Below, in pieces: positions 16,732-24,443 of a stretch of 40,788 nucleotides of DNA. Under the pieces are notes generated by a model. The model had not been told where the DNA came from. It ran no database searches and was given only the letters and a program-made list of their open reading frames with translations. The translations under genes and the position numbers were made by a program. Location: the NCBI GenBank assembly GCA_005223085.1, contig NJBP01000012.1:1-40788 (forward strand), written 5' to 3'. Positions within the stretch are counted from its first letter, which is position 1. Every line of letters begins with the position of its first letter. Source of the stretch: Candidatus Aerophobetes bacterium Ae_b3b. GTDB taxonomy: Bacteria; Aerophobota; Aerophobia; Aerophobales; AE-B3A.

Positions 16732-18192
16732 TTAAAATGACTTTTGGTAGAAGGTAGCAACAAAAACCTGAATCTCTTTCTCATCCGTGGTCGCCTGGTA
16801 GCCACTTTTTTCTAGTTCTTCTTTTGATGAGGCGAGATACTGACGAAAGGCATTGTAGGGGTAGCCCCAATACTTTGAGGTTCTTTTGGCATCTCGGCAA
16901 TCGGGATGGTGACGTTCAAATATGGTAAGAGGATAGAGAACGTACCTTCCAGCATAATAGTCTAAAGCTATGGGGTCTCGGCCTGCAAGAACCAGGTCAG
17001 CTTTGTAAGCGCTCTCATAGCTTGAAGCTGGTCCTCTGGGACTGACACCAATGTAGCTGGCATCAATCAGATTGAGATCGGGATAGATAACCTCGGCCAT
17101 TATCCTTCCCATAAGTCCGTGCTCAATCATCCCCTGGTGTTGGTCAAAACCGTCATTACAAAGAGAGGTACTGAGAACGCCCATGTAGTGCTTGGTTGCT
17201 GCAGTTACCCCCATCAGTGAATGACTCTTCAGAACCGGCATATTGATAAATTTGACCTGCGAGTTATCATATCTACCTTCCTTCCAGATTCCGTCTTTCA
17301 AGCTGATTCGAGTGCCAAATTTGGTGGTAAATATTGGATAGGAGACTCCTCCGGGCAGGTCCACATATCCATCCTTTTCTCTTTCATTCTCTTCGATGAT
17401 GATAATTTCTCCGGCAGTTCCCCCGATTCCGGTCCAGTCGTATAAGGAGACCTGGTAGCCCTGATTTTCAAAATAGTTTACCACCTTTTGAAAACTCTGA
17501 CTTTTATCTTCAGCATTACTGCGGTCCGAGTCAAGATATATGGCCCACTGCCCATTCTCCACCACTACTACCTCCCCTGTGAAACCTTCCGGATGATCGA
17601 TGACTTTCTGAATAAAGGCTTTGAGAAGGTCGGTGTTGGTTCCACCTCGTTCTTGCCACTCCCCATTGATCTTTATGAGAACCGTGTCTTCTTTTCCTAT
17701 GATCCCTTTTCTCTGGGAAGTTTGGTAAATTGAGAGGCCCTTTTCCTCCATGAGTGAGAAGAGCAAGTCGAGGCTATGGGAAGGGTCTTTCCCTTGGGCT
17801 ACATACAGAGTTGAGACCGGGTGATCAGAGTGTAGTTCGGTAATGGTTAAATCTTTATTTTGGACATAACTCGTCTCAAGGTTCACAGTTGCATAAAGTA
17901 GGCTGAAGACAAAAGAGTTTGAGGCAACCAGCACCCCCATACCCACCAGCAAAATTGCTGATACGACAAAGGCAATTCTTTTTTTGCTCCACTTTCGGTT
18001 CTTGGCTTTATTTCCCACGATAAATGAACCGAGAAGAGGAATTCCCAGAAGAACCAGGTCCAGGCTGGCCTTCTGACAGGGATACCTTATACGATCGACA
18101 CGAGTGCCAGTTCTCAGGAGAAGCCAGGCTAAAGCGGCGAGAGTTATGCCGACAATACCGAAAAGACTATGTTTTTTCCTTATCCTCACCAT
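16732..18192 (-). CDS. DUF362 domain protein with N-terminal membrane segments
   Basis: 486 residues. Three hydrophobic segments occupy about residues 12-28, 45-60 and 72-92. The remainder matches DUF362: ILIKINGEWQERGGTNTDLL-like strand, KFINMPVLKSHSLMGVTAAT, KHYMGVL, and ADLVLAGRDPIALDYYAGRY. DUF362 proteins are often found with iron-sulfur ferredoxin domains in anaerobes, but no Cys-rich ferredoxin motif is present here. The domain probably faces the outside of the cytoplasmic membrane. The reaction is unknown. The neighbours on the same strand (DUF2914 protein, thioesterase) do not reveal its role. Confidence 0.82.
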   Translation of the reverse strand: MVRIRKKHSLFGIVGITLAALAWLLLRTGTRVDRIRYPCQKASLDLVLLGIPLLGSFIVGNKAKNRKWSKKRIAFVVSAILLVGMGVLVASNSFVFSLLYATVNLETSYVQNKDLTITELHSDHPVSTLYVAQGKDPSHSLDLLFSLMEEKGLSIYQTSQRKGIIGKEDTVLIKINGEWQERGGTNTDLLKAFIQKVIDHPEGFTGEVVVVENGQWAIYLDSDRSNAEDKSQSFQKVVNYFENQGYQVSLYDWTGIGGTAGEIIIIEENEREKDGYVDLPGGVSYPIFTTKFGTRISLKDGIWKEGRYDNSQVKFINMPVLKSHSLMGVTAATKHYMGVLSTSLCNDGFDQHQGMIEHGLMGRIMAEVIYPDLNLIDASYIGVSPRGPASSYESAYKADLVLAGRDPIALDYYAGRYVLYPLTIFERHHPDCRDAKRTSKYWGYPYNAFRQYLASSKEELEKSGYQATTDEKEIQVFVATFYQKSF

Positions 18193-18249
18193 ATCAACAA
18201 AATCCTTGTTTATGGCGTTGGAATCTAGTAACTTTCTGTGGGAGATGGA

Positions 18250-19074
18250 CTAATAAGTTTCAAAAGATAAAGATGCTAATTGCCTGTGTTTAGCTACAAT
18301 TTCTAATCTCCAGGTTCCAATCCGCCCATGTAGATTTTTGAATGCATAGGTTCGCCATCCTCTTGCAGCTAGATTGAATCCAACCTCCTGAGTATAACTG
18401 CGGACAAGCTTTCCGTTGTAGTACCATAAATAAGTGATTTCTGTCTTTTTGCCTTTTTCATATCCTGGTCGGCCAAAGACTCTTACAAAACACCAGATTG
18501 TGCCGATATCTACAGGGATTCGGGGGGCTTCTTCTTCAAATCTATTTACTGGCGTACAATCATCAACTCTTTCACAGAGGAAAGCTTCCACTTTTATATG
18601 GGGATTTTCTAAAATTAAAGGTTCACTTACCTTTACCGTTTTTCTGGTTACATTATTGGTGGTAACTTCCTCAACAGTCTCCGTATCGCTCCTAATCTCG
18701 ATACGCCGGGAGCATAGTTCCTCCCCATGATGAGCTTCAAGAATCACATAGTTACGATCGGGCACATTTGAGAACTGAAATTGACCTTTTTCATCGGTGA
18801 CGCTCTGCTTATCTATCTCTTTTATAATCACTATTGCGTCTTTTCTGGGATTATCAAATATATCCCTAACCTCACCTTCGATTTTTAGCTGGGTCTCAGG
18901 TGCCGGCGAAGACTGTCCCTGAGAGGATTTTGTTGGCCCAGGTGGAGTAAGAGTTTCTGGAATATTTTTTGCTCCTGTAGATATAGCTAACCCCAGTAAA
19001 AGAAATCCTACTCCTACCCCGCCTCCAAAATACTTTAGCTTCTGCCATTTTGGATTGATAGTTTTCTCCTTCAT
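18250..19074 (-). CDS. Membrane-anchored protein with carboxypeptidase-regulatory-like and DUF2914 domains
   Basis: 274 residues from the ATG at 19074, preceded by a perfect AAGGAGGTG; an upstream in-frame ATG (19107) has no SD. A membrane segment lies at about residues 17-33, then a Pro/Ser-rich linker. Residues 62-125 (IEGEVRDIFDNPRKDAIVII, then QFSNVPDRNYVILEA) look like a carboxypeptidase-regulatory-like Ig fold. The C-terminal 110 residues (GTIWCFVRVFG, YLWYYNGKLVRSY, GWRTYAFKNLHGRIGTWRLE) match DUF2914. Function is unknown; an extracytoplasmic binding or structural role is inferred. A fragment of a second copy of this gene lies at 25449-25553. The promoter at 19151-19178 belongs to the repeated promoter group. 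Confidence 0.8.
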   Translation of the reverse strand: MKEKTINPKWQKLKYFGGGVGVGFLLLGLAISTGAKNIPETLTPPGPTKSSQGQSSPAPETQLKIEGEVRDIFDNPRKDAIVIIKEIDKQSVTDEKGQFQFSNVPDRNYVILEAHHGEELCSRRIEIRSDTETVEEVTTNNVTRKTVKVSEPLILENPHIKVEAFLCERVDDCTPVNRFEEEAPRIPVDIGTIWCFVRVFGRPGYEKGKKTEITYLWYYNGKLVRSYTQEVGFNLAARGWRTYAFKNLHGRIGTWRLEIVAKHRQLASLSFETY

Positions 19075-19150
19075 ATTTTTCACCTCCTTGAGATCACACT
19101 CTCCCACATCGCTCCCGTTTTAATTGACTATCCTTCAAGAATTTGCTCTT

Positions 19151-19178
19151 ATAGTAGCTGAAAAGCGCCCGCTGTCAA
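19151..19178 (-). promoter_or_regulatory. Promoter of the DUF2914 gene (repeated promoter, copy 1)
   Basis: Minus strand: TTGACA, 16 bases, TACTAT, about 75 bases before the gene. The spacer ends CTTTTCAGC. The block continues upstream (GTGAGGC) and downstream (ATAAGAGCAA) in similarity to 22997-23024. Confidence 0.65.
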
Positions 19179-19286
19179 AATAGCCTCACCATCAGATCTC
19201 CGATGATATAGGTGGAAAATATCATGACAGACGGTATGGCATAACTCGGCAGTTGTTCCACCACCAAAAGAGGTAGAATAGCTAGA

Positions 19287-19314
19287 TTGACAAATCTCAT
19301 GGAGAATCTATCTT
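19287..19314 (+). promoter_or_regulatory. Promoter of the small membrane protein / permease operon
   Basis: TTGACA, 16 bases, TATCTT, about 20 bases before the SD of the 51-residue protein. It is divergent from the DUF2914 promoter. Confidence 0.6.
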
Positions 19315-19340
19315 AATTTGCGAGAGTTGGAGGATCCGGG

Positions 19341-19496
19341 ATGACATTTGATCTTGTAGCTGGAATAGCTCTGACAGTGCTTGCACTGGGTGTCGTCATT
19401 TTTCTGACCCTTTGGGGCCGGCGCATAATCGAGCGCAGTCACTCCAAGTCCCGAAAGAGACTGAGGAAGACAAGACGGGAGGTTGATAATGAATGA
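19341..19496 (+). CDS. Small single-span membrane protein (51 residues)
   Basis: ATG preceded by GGAGG with a 7-base spacing. The protein has one hydrophobic segment, about residues 4-24 (LVAGIALTVLALGVVIFLTL), followed by a strongly basic tail (GRRIIERSHSKSRKRLRKTR). Its stop lies inside the next gene: the two frames overlap by 8 bases, so translation is coupled. The topology rule predicts the basic tail inside the cell. It is an accessory-subunit candidate for the permease downstream. I know no family match. Confidence 0.65.
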   Translation: MTFDLVAGIALTVLALGVVIFLTLWGRRIIERSHSKSRKRLRKTRREVDNE

Positions 19497-21750
19497 TTCT
19501 CGAGGCGAAAAGTCCAAGGTAGTTACAACCCTTTCCCGCGAGCTCAATCTTCTACAAATTACCATGATGGGGGTAGGGATGATGATTGGCGCCGGGGTTT
19601 TCATAGGGATTGGCAACACTGCGAGGATAGCAGGACCGGGTGGGATGATACTCACGTTCGCCTTGAATGGAGTCATTGCTCTGTTCGTGGCCATGTCATA
19701 CGCCGAGCTTAGCTCGGCCATTCCCCGAGCTGGAGGTGCTTACAACTTTGCGAGGATCGCATTTGGCCGCGCCCCCAGCTTCCTGGCCGGGTGGATGGAG
19801 TGGTTCGCTTCTTCCGTGGCGGGGAGCCTGTATGCCGTGACCTTCGCCATCTACACCGTTCACTATTTTTCCCAGCTCGGCTTTATCCATATACCGGGAA
19901 CGCACCTTCCCATGCTTGAGAAACTGGTAGCCGTGGCAGTCGCCAGTATATTCCTGTATGTCAACTATCGGGGGGTCTCCCAAACGGGTACCACAGGAGC
20001 CCTGTTGACGCTGGGACAGACACTGATCTTAGCTTTCATTGCCCTGGTAGGAATAGGAACTGCACTGTATGAGCCGGAGCGGCTGGCAAATTTCAAGCCT
20101 TTTCTTCCTCACGGTTGGACCATGCTCCTGGTCACCATGGGCTTCACCTACGTTGCCTTTGAGGGATTCGAAGTGATTGCCCAGACCGGTGATGAAGCCG
20201 TAGATCCCCGTCGTAATCTTCCTAAGGCTATGCTTTACTCAATCCTCATAGTTGTACTCATCTATGTAGGTGTCTCGTTTGCATCCCTGGTGGCAGTGAA
20301 AGATGTGGGTGGGCCCGCATGGGTCTGGATTGGAAAATTCGGTGCCAAGGGATTTGGGCAGGCTGTTTCCCGACTCCTACCTTGGGGAGGTTTGGTGACA
20401 ACTATCGCGGTCATCTTTGCCTCTACCTCAGCTCTGAATGCCACTATCTATTCGGCTACGCGGGTCTCTTATGCTCTCGGGCGGGACCGGATGCTGCCGC
20501 CTATTTTCTCTCGACTTTCAAAGAGGAGAATGACCCCTTATGTTGCTCTTCTCTTCACCGCTGGGCTGGTGATCAGCGTGGCAGTTCTCCTGCCGACCAT
20601 ACACCTGGCATCAAGTGCCAGCATTATGTTCCTCTTTCTCTTCTTTTTGGTGAACCTTTGCGTAATCCGCATCCGCCACTATATGGGGGATGAGCTAACT
20701 TACGGATTCATGATGCCACTTTTCCCTTGGTTGCCGATTGCCGCAATATTCATCCAGGCCTTGCTGGCTGTGTGGCTGATCCGGATGAGTCTGGTAGCCT
20801 GGATTGTGGGACCGACATGGGTAGTCTCGGGGATCGCAATTTATTACGCTTACTCCAGACATAGGACCAGCACGACACGCGAGGAGATCGTGACCCTTCG
20901 GGAAGAACCGATCCCCAGGAAGCAAAGCTACCGGATTTTGCTTGCCGTCTCTAACCCCGAGAACGCTGTCCAACTCGCCTGCTGCTCCTACCGATTCGGT
21001 CAGGCAAAAGGAGCGGAGGTGGAGGTGGTATACATGATGCCCGTGCCGCCTCAGGTACCTCTTTCAGATGCTTCCCAGTACATGCTTAGAGGTGAAGAAG
21101 CTATTGTGGAGGCGATGCTTTACCTTTCAACTGATTTTACCTTTGGTAGTACAATCCGCTATTGTCGCAGTATCCCCCGCGGGATCATTTCGACCGCTGC
21201 CGAACAAAGAACGGACCTGCTAATCACGGGATGGGGAGGGCATCCACGCAAGGGCTTCGCTCTGGGAAGTACCGTCGATCCCATATTGAAACGAGCAACG
21301 TGCAACGTGGCAGTTTTGAAAAACTGTCACCAGCAGAGGTACATGAGGGTGATGGTCCCATTTGCTGGAGGTCCCAACGGTGTGTTTGCTCTGGAGGTAG
21401 CCTCGATGCTGGTTGAGCGGGAGGGTGGTCGGATAGATGTGTTTCACGTATCCTCACCGGGTGAACCTCGCCAGGACATTGAAGCTTGTCTGGAGAAAAG
21501 CCTGCCACCGCTTGGGGTAGAGAGCTCACTATTTGAGCCAAAGTACGCTATTTCGCGTGACATTCTGGGCACTCTCCTCGAGCAAGCGCAGCAGTACGAC
21601 CTGGTTGTTATGGGTGCGAGCCGGGAAGGGCTGTTCCGGCAGGTAGTCATGGGAAGGCTGCCCGAGGAATTCGCCCGACGTTGTGGGAAGCCACTGATTA
21701 TGGTTAAGGCTTCAAGCCCGGTCAGGTCTTTCGTGAGAAGATGGATGTGA
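19489..21750 (+). CDS. APC-family amino-acid permease with two C-terminal universal-stress (Usp) domains
   Basis: 753 residues from the ATG at 19489 (GGGAGG, 6-base spacing). Residues 1 to about 450 form an APC permease: MGVGMMIGAGVFIGIGNTAR (substrate-binding helix 1), YAELSSAIPRAGGAYNFARI, and about twelve membrane segments. Two Usp domains follow, roughly residues 477-612 and 612-750. The first has degenerate nucleotide-binding residues; the second has VVMGASREGLFRQVVMG, close to the ATP-binding G-2x-G-9x-G pattern. This suggests amino-acid uptake or exchange gated by ATP or energy state. Such fusions are known in archaea and some bacteria. Base composition looks more GC-rich than the neighbours, hinting at transfer. 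Confidence 0.9.
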   Translation: MNDSRGEKSKVVTTLSRELNLLQITMMGVGMMIGAGVFIGIGNTARIAGPGGMILTFALNGVIALFVAMSYAELSSAIPRAGGAYNFARIAFGRAPSFLAGWMEWFASSVAGSLYAVTFAIYTVHYFSQLGFIHIPGTHLPMLEKLVAVAVASIFLYVNYRGVSQTGTTGALLTLGQTLILAFIALVGIGTALYEPERLANFKPFLPHGWTMLLVTMGFTYVAFEGFEVIAQTGDEAVDPRRNLPKAMLYSILIVVLIYVGVSFASLVAVKDVGGPAWVWIGKFGAKGFGQAVSRLLPWGGLVTTIAVIFASTSALNATIYSATRVSYALGRDRMLPPIFSRLSKRRMTPYVALLFTAGLVISVAVLLPTIHLASSASIMFLFLFFLVNLCVIRIRHYMGDELTYGFMMPLFPWLPIAAIFIQALLAVWLIRMSLVAWIVGPTWVVSGIAIYYAYSRHRTSTTREEIVTLREEPIPRKQSYRILLAVSNPENAVQLACCSYRFGQAKGAEVEVVYMMPVPPQVPLSDASQYMLRGEEAIVEAMLYLSTDFTFGSTIRYCRSIPRGIISTAAEQRTDLLITGWGGHPRKGFALGSTVDPILKRATCNVAVLKNCHQQRYMRVMVPFAGGPNGVFALEVASMLVEREGGRIDVFHVSSPGEPRQDIEACLEKSLPPLGVESSLFEPKYAISRDILGTLLEQAQQYDLVVMGASREGLFRQVVMGRLPEEFARRCGKPLIMVKASSPVRSFVRRWM

Positions 21751-21824
21751 AATCAGCAAAAGATATCCCTGCTAAGGTTCATCGAATATTTCTTTTGATG
21801 AATTTGAATCTAAATAGGTAAATG

Positions 21825-21925
21825 TTCAGTAAACGCCGTGTCACATTGAATTTTCAGGGTGGCCGCACCCTTTAGGGTGCGCAGGCTAAAGCCTGCGACT
21901 ACCAAAAATGACGGGGTTCACTGAA
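21825..21925. mobile_element. 101-bp MITE/REP-like element with inverted ends and two central hairpins
   Basis: Imperfect inverted ends lie at 21825-21847 (TTCAGTAAACGCCGT...) and 21905-21925 (...GGGGTTCACTGAA). In the centre are two adjacent palindromes, GCACCC-TTTA-GGGTGC (21865-21880) and GCAGGC-TAAA-GCCTGC (21881-21896). No coding frame. The arrangement resembles REP-type doublets mobilised by REP-associated tyrosine transposases, or a non-autonomous MITE. No transposase is in the window. Confidence 0.55.
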
Positions 21926-21940
21926 TTGGAAAGCGCCCCA

Positions 21941-21970
21941 AAGAGAAACTAATCTTTCGTGGTTTCTCTT
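21941..21970. terminator. Hairpin between the permease and the leftward membrane protein
   Basis: Perfect 9-bp stem AAGAGAAAC (21941-21949) / GTTTCTCTT (21962-21970), 12-base loop. There is no long T-run on either side, so its terminator role between the convergent genes is tentative. The rest of 21751-22205 holds the MITE-like element and no convincing gene. Confidence 0.4.
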
Positions 21971-22205
21971 AATGGGAAAATTTCCTTTGTTTCCCAGCTA
22001 ACGGCCTACCTCCTTTTCACCTCCCTCTGGCCTTATTTTTAGCCTTTCCCCTGCCAGAAATCTCGCTTCATTGCTAATTATGATCAATCCTTTGGCCAAG
22101 ACACTTTTTGGAGAAATCATCTCTTTTATCCCTTCTAGAGGAGAAAACATCTCAGTGGCCCACGATGCTGGAGACAAACCACGCCCCCGGGAACAGGAAG
22201 ATATA

Positions 22206-22883
22206 TCAGGTCTTAATTGCTCGAACAACATAAGATATGCCGCCCAGGATGAATCCGCCTGCCACCCAGAAGTACAGGAGTGCGGGATAGATTAAAATCG
22301 CTACTCCTGCTCCCATATATACCAGGCCGGCAAAAACCAGACTCACTTTTTGAGCCTTACTAATTCTATTACTCATTTTATTCACTACCTCCATGAATAA
22401 AGGAATCCTCAAGGTTTTGGATACTATAGGATGCTCCCTGCTGAAGAGAACTATATTTTTTCTAACCTCATTCCAGAAATCTGCAAAATAAATGATATTT
22501 AGAAAAAGCACCCCGGTAAGTAGAGCAATAGCATAGCTTAAAGAAGACCAGTATTCCCCCCAGGTGAGGAGAAAACCAATCTCATCGATGAAAAAGCCCA
22601 ATCCTACTCCATACAGCAAAGCGGCCAGCTTTCTTACCCTTCCTTGCCTATAGTTAAGAGCAAGCCAACCACCAACACAAAGAAGTACAAATCCATAGAA
22701 GAAGTGATGAATGTGTATTCCTTTTATGATTAAATTCTTTCCCACATAGATAGCATTTTCCTGGTATACAGGACTATCGGCTCTCGTTACAATTACCCAT
22801 AATCTGGCACAAAGGAAGGAGAAGAAAAAAGAAGTTAGAACTATAAAGGGAGTTGACCTATCTTTTTTGCTGTTATTCTTCAT
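22206..22883 (-). CDS. Multi-span membrane protein with a His-rich IHIHH motif, unknown function
   Basis: 225 residues with about seven hydrophobic segments. The striking feature is IKGIHIHHFFYGFVLL (about residues 53-68), three histidines beside a membrane helix, followed by FFIDEIGFLLTWGEYWSS. Histidines with acidic residues in membrane helices suggest metal binding, but no family function is known to me. The C-terminus holds two further helices. The start overlaps the remnant of a serine hydrolase, and its promoter is copy 2 of the repeated promoter. AGGGA lies 10 bases before the ATG. Confidence 0.75.
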   Translation of the reverse strand: MKNNSKKDRSTPFIVLTSFFFSFLCARLWVIVTRADSPVYQENAIYVGKNLIIKGIHIHHFFYGFVLLCVGGWLALNYRQGRVRKLAALLYGVGLGFFIDEIGFLLTWGEYWSSLSYAIALLTGVLFLNIIYFADFWNEVRKNIVLFSREHPIVSKTLRIPLFMEVVNKMSNRISKAQKVSLVFAGLVYMGAGVAILIYPALLYFWVAGGFILGGISYVVRAIKT

Positions 22884-22999
22884 AATGTAAATTCCCTATC
22901 CAGAGTATCCATAAGTGAGACCTCTCCCTCTTCAACCACTCGCATTATTATCACTGCGGTAAGAGTTTTGGTTGTGCTGCCGAAGGTCTTGCTTTTATC
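22880..22999 (-). pseudogene. Internal fragment of a beta-lactamase-fold serine hydrolase
   Basis: 39 open codons read KTFGSTTKTLTAVIIMRVVE followed by EGEVSLMDTL. This matches the active-site region of class C beta-lactamase/PBP4-type hydrolases (F..GS.TK.fTA.ai..LveeGkl.LdD.v), with the S-x-x-K (STTK) intact. It begins exactly after the promoter's -10 box and stops at the start of the next membrane-protein gene. Nothing of the rest of the enzyme is present. Confidence 0.65.
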
Positions 23000-23024
23000 T
23001 TAGCTAAAAAACAGCCCGTGTCAA
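22997..23024 (-). promoter_or_regulatory. Promoter of the IHIHH membrane protein gene (repeated promoter, copy 2)
   Basis: Minus strand: TTGACA, 16 bases, TAAGAT; the spacer ends TTTTTTAGC. About 46 bases around it closely match copy 1 (19151-19178). Confidence 0.6.
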
Positions 23025-23151
23025 AAAAGGCCTCACGGAATTTGGGCGAGGCTGGTTTGCAGGTAGGTAGTCAAGGGTGAGATTTTTAAGGTGTGAATAT
23101 CGGTAATGTAGAACCATCCAAGGTTAGGGGAAATTTTGCCAGGAGGGGGAC

Positions 23152-23179
23152 TTGACAAACTCATTTTTTAGTATATACT
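23152..23179 (+). promoter_or_regulatory. Promoter of the AbrB-like/arsM operon
   Basis: TTGACA, 16 bases, TATACT. Transcription start is predicted around 23186, inside the palindrome that follows. Confidence 0.7.
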
Positions 23180-23196
23180 GAATTATCAGATAATTC
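23180..23196 (+). promoter_or_regulatory. Palindromic operator candidate at the arsM-operon start site
   Basis: GAATTAT-CAG-ATAATTC, a perfect 7-3-7 inverted repeat that touches the -10 box and covers the predicted start site: the classical position for a repressor. The AbrB-like protein encoded next is the first candidate to bind it; an ArsR-type repressor encoded elsewhere is the alternative. Confidence 0.55.
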
Positions 23197-23228
23197 TGAA
23201 AAAGGTACTTTGCAGTGAGGTAATTAAG

Positions 23229-23510
23229 ATGGCAAAGAAAGAAAAAAGTAAACCTTATTGTAGCCCTCTGGATACAGGGACCAGCTGCTGTAAGGTTGAA
23301 TCGGTAATAAGTATCGACGAGAGAGGGCAGATGGTGCTTCCTAAGGAGATAAGAGATAAGGCAAAAATTGGTGCCGGGGACAAATTAGCTGTTATGAGTT
23401 GGGAAAAAAATGGGAAGGTATGCTGTATTTCCTTGATTAAGACCGAAGATCTTACAGCAATGGCAAAGGATATGCTGGGGCCGATGATGAAAGAGATAAT
23501 CACCAAGTAA
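23229..23510 (+). CDS. Cys-rich AbrB/MazE-like DNA-binding protein, arsM-associated
   Basis: 93 residues. The middle (VISIDERGQMVLPKEIRDKA, then GAGDKLAVMSWE) is the swapped-hairpin AbrB/SpoVT DNA-binding fold. Five cysteines are unusual for it: Cys11, the pair 20-21 (GTSCCKVE) and the pair 65-66 (KVCCISL). It resembles AbrB-like proteins annotated beside mercury-methylation genes (HgcAB-associated protein) that also occur beside arsM. No hgcA or hgcB is in the window. I infer a thiol-based sensor for arsenite or another soft metal that regulates its own operon through the palindrome upstream. The arsM gene follows after 29 bases. Confidence 0.8.
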   Translation: MAKKEKSKPYCSPLDTGTSCCKVESVISIDERGQMVLPKEIRDKAKIGAGDKLAVMSWEKNGKVCCISLIKTEDLTAMAKDMLGPMMKEIITK

Positions 23511-23539
23511 TATTAGTAAATAACTTCGAGGGGGTTAAA

Positions 23540-24397
23540 ATGAAAGACGAGAAAGTAAAGAGAACCGTAAGAGAAGGTTATGCCAAAATCGCCAAACAGG
23601 ATGGTTCCTGTTGCACTCCGGTGAATTCGTGTTGTGGAAGTACTAATGTAGCACAGGACATCAGCAAGAAGATAGGATATACTGGAAAAGAGCTTAAGGA
23701 GATTCCTGAAAGTGCAAACTTAGGGCTTGGCTGTGGGAATCCTGTTGCTCTGGCTTCTCTAAAAGAGGGCGAAACCGTGCTTGATCTTGGCTCAGGTGCA
23801 GGGTTAGATTGTTTTCTTGCTGCTAACAGAGTCGGTACCAAAGGAAGGGTTATCGGGGTGGACATGACACCCGAGATGATCGAAAAGGCAAAAGAGAATG
23901 CCCAGAAAGGTAACTACAAAAATGTAGATTTCAGGCTGGGAGAGGTTGAAAACCTACCGGTTGCTGATGGTTCTGTTGATATAGTGGTCTCAAATTGTGT
24001 CATCAACCTTTCACCCGACAAAAGAGGAGTCTTCCGGGAAGCGTTCAGGGTGCTGAAACCAGGTGGTAGGCTGATGATCTCGGACATAGTTCTGCTCAAG
24101 GAACTTCCCGATTTCATAAAGAACTCTGTTGAGGCATATATTGGTTGTCTTTCGGGAGCAATGATGAGGGATGAATACCTAGGGGCTATAGGAGCGGCAG
24201 GATTTCAAGAGGTCAGGATAATTGATGAAACGTCTTTTCCTATTGATTGGATGGCCAATGATCCCACGGCAAAGGCAATCATGGAAAATCTAAACCTCCC
24301 GCCAGAGAAGGTAAAAGAGATTGCAAGTTCGGTTACAAGTATAAAAGTAAGGGGAATAAAGCCAAATGAGACAATTAACTCTCTTTTGCTAAATTAA
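23540..24397 (+). CDS. arsM: Arsenite S-adenosylmethionine methyltransferase ArsM
   Basis: 285 residues. The SAM-binding motif I is VLDLGSGAGLDCFLAA (80-95), followed by VIGVDMTPEMIEKAKEN. The three cysteines needed to bind trivalent arsenic in known ArsM enzymes are present: Cys65 in LGLGCGNP, Cys153 in SNCVINLSPD and Cys203 in YIGCLSGA. Two extra Cys pairs sit at the N-terminus (SCC at 23-25, SCC at 30-32). The enzyme methylates arsenite to mono-, di- and possibly trimethyl arsenic in the cytoplasm, using a thiol reductant. It is co-transcribed with the Cys-rich regulator, and an M48 protease gene follows after 46 bases. Confidence 0.93.
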   Translation: MKDEKVKRTVREGYAKIAKQDGSCCTPVNSCCGSTNVAQDISKKIGYTGKELKEIPESANLGLGCGNPVALASLKEGETVLDLGSGAGLDCFLAANRVGTKGRVIGVDMTPEMIEKAKENAQKGNYKNVDFRLGEVENLPVADGSVDIVVSNCVINLSPDKRGVFREAFRVLKPGGRLMISDIVLLKELPDFIKNSVEAYIGCLSGAMMRDEYLGAIGAAGFQEVRIIDETSFPIDWMANDPTAKAIMENLNLPPEKVKEIASSVTSIKVRGIKPNETINSLLLN

Positions 24398-24443
24398 ATG
24401 CTATAAATGAATATTTTAGATAATGAAAAAGAGGTGAACTAAA

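Noticed and set aside
21998-22231. 77-codon minus-strand frame overlapping the end of the IHIHH membrane protein gene
   Set aside because: Composition is unlike a folded protein, and it overlaps a better gene without an SD.
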